The notes beneath the pieces were generated by a model. The model searched no databases and was not told where the DNA came from. It saw nothing but the letters and a program-made list of their open reading frames with translations. DNA of 64,000 nt from an uncultured SAR86 cluster bacterium. Lineage in GTDB: Bacteria; Pseudomonadota; Gammaproteobacteria; Magnimaribacterales; D2472. Where the stretch lies: positions 1 to 64,000 of the forward strand of contig CACJBO010000004.1 in NCBI GenBank assembly GCA_902591665.1. The letters run 5' to 3'. Positions 62,945-64,000 of the stretch are shown one piece after another. Each line of letters begins with the position of its first letter. Positions within the stretch are counted from its first letter, which is position 1. The translations under genes were made by a program, and so were the position numbers.

Positions 62945-64000
62945 CTATAAAATTTTATTTTAATACTGTTAGAAAGCTAAAATTTAAGCAAATATTTTTT
63001 CAAGTTTTAAGAAGGCTATATACCCCTTCAATAAAGGAAAACCATTCCAATCCTATATTACGTAAGAAAATAAAAAATCAAGATTTCTTAGATTATTGTC
63101 AGGATAAAATCTCAATGACAAGCCCGAGCGATTTTATTTTTTTTAGCCAAAAAGGAAGCCTAAAAGATTTAGGTTGGAACGCACCAGAAATGCCAAAGCT
63201 TTGGCGTTATAACCTTCATTATTTTAATGACTTAAATGCAATAGATTCCAAAATTAGAAATAAGTGGCATGAAAATTTAGTTGAAGAGTGGATAAATAAT
63301 AACCCAAATAATTCAATTGGGTATGAACCATATCCATTATCAATAAGGATTGTGAACTGGATTAAATGGGATTTAAGAGAAAAAAAATTAAATCTAAAAG
63401 CCCGCAGAAGCCTTTTTTCTCAAGGCGTTCTCTTAAATAAGTCTATTGAGTACCATATATTAGGTAATCATCTATTTGCTAACGCAAAAGCTTTATTTTT
63501 TCTTGGTTGCTACTTCGATGATCCAATAGCATTAAAGTGGTTGAATAAATCTATAAAATTATTAGTCAACGAATTAAATGAACAAGTTCTTGAAGATGGT
63601 GGAAATTTTGAATTATCTCCAATGTATCATTGTATGTTTATTCAAGATTTACTTGATATTTTAAATGTATCTAGATTATATGAACCAAATAATACAGATG
63701 CTCTTCAAAAGCTATTAAATAATAAAATTCCTAAAATGTTTGAATGGCTGAATAATATGACATTTAATGATGATGAATTAACAAATTTTAATGACTCAGC
63801 ATCAAATATATCTCCATCTCCAAAGAAATTAAAAGCTTACGCTACTGCTTTGCAACTCAATATCAACAAAAAATATTCTGAACAAAATAAAGATATAGAT
63901 TTCACGTATTTAAAAAATTCTGGCTACATAAATGTAAAAAGTAAAGAAACAAAAATAATTATTGATTTAGCTAAACTGGGACCTGACTACTTATTAGCTC
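62941..64000 (+). CDS. Heparinase II/III-family protein, N-terminal part (runs off the right edge)
   Basis: An open frame of 353 codons from TTG 62941, overlapping the previous stop as TTGA, to the end of the window. The peptide has PKLWRYNLHYFNDLN near 84-98, YEPYPLSIRIVNWIKWDLRE, and GNHLFANAKALFFLGCYF near 178-195, which is the usual alpha-helical toroid of heparinase II/III-like proteins in polysaccharide loci. The C-terminal beta-sheet domain is beyond the edge, although GYINVKSKETKIIIDLAKLGPDYL at the end looks like its beginning. A role in glycan trimming, epimerisation or export is possible; not resolvable here. Confidence 0.85.
   Translation, partial: MTIKFYFNTVRKLKFKQIFFQVLRRLYTPSIKENHSNPILRKKIKNQDFLDYCQDKISMTSPSDFIFFSQKGSLKDLGWNAPEMPKLWRYNLHYFNDLNAIDSKIRNKWHENLVEEWINNNPNNSIGYEPYPLSIRIVNWIKWDLREKKLNLKARRSLFSQGVLLNKSIEYHILGNHLFANAKALFFLGCYFDDPIALKWLNKSIKLLVNELNEQVLEDGGNFELSPMYHCMFIQDLLDILNVSRLYEPNNTDALQKLLNNKIPKMFEWLNNMTFNDDELTNFNDSASNISPSPKKLKAYATALQLNINKKYSEQNKDIDFTYLKNSGYINVKSKETKIIIDLAKLGPDYLLA

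Overview
The window is a piece of an AT-rich, tightly packed gammaproteobacterial chromosome. Intergenic gaps are short, and many genes overlap by 1 to 20 bases through ATGA, TAATG or TTGA junctions. The gene order gyrA-serC-pheA-hisC-tyrA-aroA-cmk-rpsA-ihfB, with ubiG-gph/mupP-yciK just upstream of gyrA, is that of Pseudomonas-type gammaproteobacteria. Low G+C, a split PntA and compact genes suggest a streamlined marine lineage such as SAR86. That placement is inferred from memory of gene order and style, not from a search. I saw no insertion sequence, prophage, CRISPR array or rRNA.

Layout. 1-6802 is on the minus strand: the start of ispA, xseB, an RND efflux permease with a very short adaptor, a lambda P-like and DnaT-like replication pair, and a DAHP synthase. 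6986-9663 is on the plus strand: scpA, scpB, rluB and an AlkA-like glycosylase. 9660-11744 is on the minus strand: a YciK-like SDR, a Gph/MupP-like phosphatase and ubiG. From 11923 to the end everything is on the plus strand: pntAA-pntAB-pntB, gyrA, the aromatic amino acid block, cmk, an rpsA of only five S1 domains, and ihfB.

Directly after ihfB, the place where Pseudomonas aeruginosa carries its O-antigen locus, a polysaccharide region begins and runs off the right edge. It opens with a GNAT, an FkbH-like protein and an ACP. A housekeeping island follows (pyrF, pgi, uvrC, pgsA), then a nucleotide-sugar dehydrogenase, tRNA-Cys and tRNA-Leu. The main cluster starts with wzz at 33604. It contains gmd and a perosamine-synthase-like aminotransferase (GDP-perosamine), pseB, pseC and pseF (CMP-pseudaminate-type steps, with pseG, pseH and pseI not seen), an ACP/SDR/AMP-ligase acyl cassette, several Gfo/Idh/MocA and DegT enzymes, a wzx flippase, a PseA/WbpG-HisH-HisF amidino-forming module with a second WbpG-like paralogue that has lost its PP-loop, an OafA-type acyltransferase, a wzy-like polymerase, a glycosyltransferase, asnB, a bi-domain oxidoreductase and a heparinase II/III family protein.

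Taken together the right half encodes a Wzx/Wzy-dependent surface glycan, probably an O-antigen, rich in amino-deoxy sugars with amidino and acyl decorations. The most unusual points are the WbpG/HisH/HisF/degenerate-WbpG quartet, the acyl-carrier cassettes beside perosamine genes, the chromosomal DnaT/P-like pair, the hairpin-less RND adaptor, the shortened S1, and several promoters that sit so close to start codons that their mRNAs may be leaderless.
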